Source of the DNA: Thermoanaerobaculales bacterium | GTDB lineage: Bacteria > Acidobacteriota > Thermoanaerobaculia > Thermoanaerobaculales > Sulfomarinibacteraceae | NCBI GenBank assembly: GCA_025456385.1 | Contig: JALOKS010000125.1 | Span: forward strand, 1 to 7,358 | Length of the DNA stretch: 7,358 nt | Direction: 5' to 3' | In this document: in pieces, positions 6,145 through 7,358 of the stretch | How the letters are laid out: every line of letters starts with the position of its first letter | How positions within the stretch are numbered: the stretch's first letter is position 1 | Translations under genes and position numbers: made by a program | The notes under the pieces: model-generated | Databases searched by the model: none | What the model was told of the DNA's origin: nothing | Seen by the model: the letters and a program-made list of their open reading frames with translations, nothing else

Positions 6145-7358
6145 TGCGCACGCTGTGGAGCGGGGGCCCGGGGCCCGACGAGCGGGCCGCCGCCTTCACC
6201 GCCGGCGACGACCGCCGCTGGGACCGGCGCCTGCTGCGCTGGGACATCCTCGCCTCGATCGCCCACGTCGAGGGGCTCGCGGACGCGGGGCTGCTGGACG
6301 GGGCGGAGTGCGGGCAGCTGCGGGCCGCCCTGCGGCGGGCCCTCGCCGACGAGGCGGCGGGCCGCTTCAGCGTCGGCGACGACGAGGAGGACGCGCACAC
6401 GGCGCTCGAGCGGCGGCTCGGCGACGAGCTCGGCGAGGTCGCGGCGAAGCTGCACACCGGGCGCTCGCGCAACGACCAGGTGCTGGCCGCGCTGGCCCTG
6501 CACCTCGGCGACGGCCTGCTCGCGGTGATGGACGGCGCCCTCGACGTCGTCGGCGCCCTGCTCGCGCTCGGCCGCCGCCACCGCGCCGTGGTGATGCCGG
6601 GCTACACCCACCTGCGGCGGGCGATGCCGTCGACGGTGGCGCTGTGGGCGGCGGGCTACGCCGAGGCCCTGCTCGACGACCTCGGGCCGCTCGCCGCCGC
6701 GCTCGACCTCGCGGACGTGTCGCCGCTCGGCAGCGCCGCCGGCTACGGGGTGCCGCTGCCGCTCGACCCGGCGGCGGCCGCGCGGCGGCTCGGCCTCGCC
6801 CGCTGCCGCCACGCCGTGACCGCGGCCCAGCTCGGGCGCGGCAAGCTCGAGGCCGTGGTGCTGGCGGCGCTGTGGGCCGCCGCCCGCGATCTCGGCGCCT
6901 TCGCCTGGGACGTGATCCTGCTCTCGTCGGAGGAGCGCGGCTTCCTGCGCATTCCCGAGGGCCTCGCGACCGGCTCGTCCATCATGCCGCACAAGCGCAA
7001 CCCGGACGTCTTCGAGCTCATGCGGGGCCGCGCCGGCGTGCTCTGCGGCCTGACCGCCGGGGCGATGACGGTTGCCGGCGGCCTCCCCGGCGGCTACCAT
7101 CGTGACCTCCAGCTCACGAAGGGCCCGGTGATGGAGGGACTCGAGATCGTGCAAGGGATGCTCGGCATGGCGGCGGCGGCGGTGGCGAAGCTCGAGGTCG
7201 ACCGCGATGCCTGCTGCCGCGCGCTCGGCGGCGGGCTGCTGGCCACGGACGAGGTCTACCGTCGGGTGCGCGCGGGGACGCCGTTCCGGAACGCCTACCG
7301 CGAGGTGGCGGCCGAGGTCGCGGCCGGCCGGCCGGTGCCGGACCTCGAGCCCGCCGCG
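6144..7358 (+). CDS. argH: Argininosuccinate lyase (ArgH), 3' end cut by the window
   Basis: Cleaves argininosuccinate to arginine and fumarate, the last step of the pathway. Translation from ATG 6144 stays open for 405 codons to the window edge; about 40-60 residues of a usual 450-460 are missing. Visible family elements are the N-terminal LWSGG (4-8), HTGRSRNDQ (104-112), MPGYTHL (151-157) with catalytic H156, PLGSAAGYG (194-202), QLGRGK (229-234) and the mobile catalytic loop GSSIMPHKRNPD (277-288) carrying the active-site serine. GGYHRDLQ at 316-323 is also conserved. Most ArgH read MPQKKNP and PLGxGALAG; MPHKRNP and GSAAGYG place this protein in the subgroup that I associate with Bacteroidota. 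The start overlaps the deacylase stop by one base. ArgG, needed just before it, is not in the window. Confidence 0.94.
   Translation, partial: MRTLWSGGPGPDERAAAFTAGDDRRWDRRLLRWDILASIAHVEGLADAGLLDGAECGQLRAALRRALADEAAGRFSVGDDEEDAHTALERRLGDELGEVAAKLHTGRSRNDQVLAALALHLGDGLLAVMDGALDVVGALLALGRRHRAVVMPGYTHLRRAMPSTVALWAAGYAEALLDDLGPLAAALDLADVSPLGSAAGYGVPLPLDPAAAARRLGLARCRHAVTAAQLGRGKLEAVVLAALWAAARDLGAFAWDVILLSSEERGFLRIPEGLATGSSIMPHKRNPDVFELMRGRAGVLCGLTAGAMTVAGGLPGGYHRDLQLTKGPVMEGLEIVQGMLGMAAAAVAKLEVDRDACCRALGGGLLATDEVYRRVRAGTPFRNAYREVAAEVAAGRPVPDLEPAA

Overview
The window is a single, tightly packed, plus-strand operon for arginine biosynthesis from a bacterium with very high GC content (nearly every third codon position is G or C). 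No gene lies on the minus strand, and there is no RNA gene, mobile element or CRISPR. No gap between genes exists: each gene overlaps the next by 1 to 14 bases, so there is no internal promoter or terminator. The upstream promoter and the operon end lie outside the window.

Layout: (1) 1-942, an unrecognised protein with a BioD/DUF1611-like P-loop; (2) 929-1984 argC; (3) 1978-3141 argD; (4) 3138-4160 an argF'-type transcarbamylase acting on N-acylated ornithine; (5) 4157-5074 argB; (6) 5071-6144 an M20 (ArgE/DapE-type) deacylase; (7) 6144 to the window end, argH, missing its 3' end. In pathway order: ArgB phosphorylates an N-acylglutamate, ArgC reduces it to the semialdehyde, ArgD transaminates it to N-acylornithine, ArgF' carbamoylates it to N-acylcitrulline, the M20 enzyme removes the acyl group to give citrulline, and (after an ArgG not in the window) ArgH releases arginine and fumarate. 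This is the 'acylated citrulline' route known from Xanthomonas (acetyl) and Bacteroides (succinyl), not the usual ornithine carbamoyltransferase route.

Two points stand out. First, the transcarbamylase has Ala at position 92, where the Xanthomonas acetylornithine enzyme has Glu. Two further substrate-pocket positions (Pro185, Val303) also look like the Bacteroides fragilis succinylornithine enzyme, so the pathway probably runs on N-succinyl intermediates. Second, no N-acylglutamate synthase (argA, argJ) is visible, while an uncharacterised P-loop protein heads the operon and is translationally coupled to argC. It is a candidate for the missing first step or for regulation, but that is inference.

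Several proteins (ArgC, ArgD, ArgF', the deacylase, ArgH) carry sequence signatures that I associate with Bacteroidota versions, although the base composition is far from typical Bacteroidota. The host may be a high-GC lineage such as Acidobacteriota or Gemmatimonadota; the window alone does not settle this. Family comparisons were made from memory, not from an alignment search.
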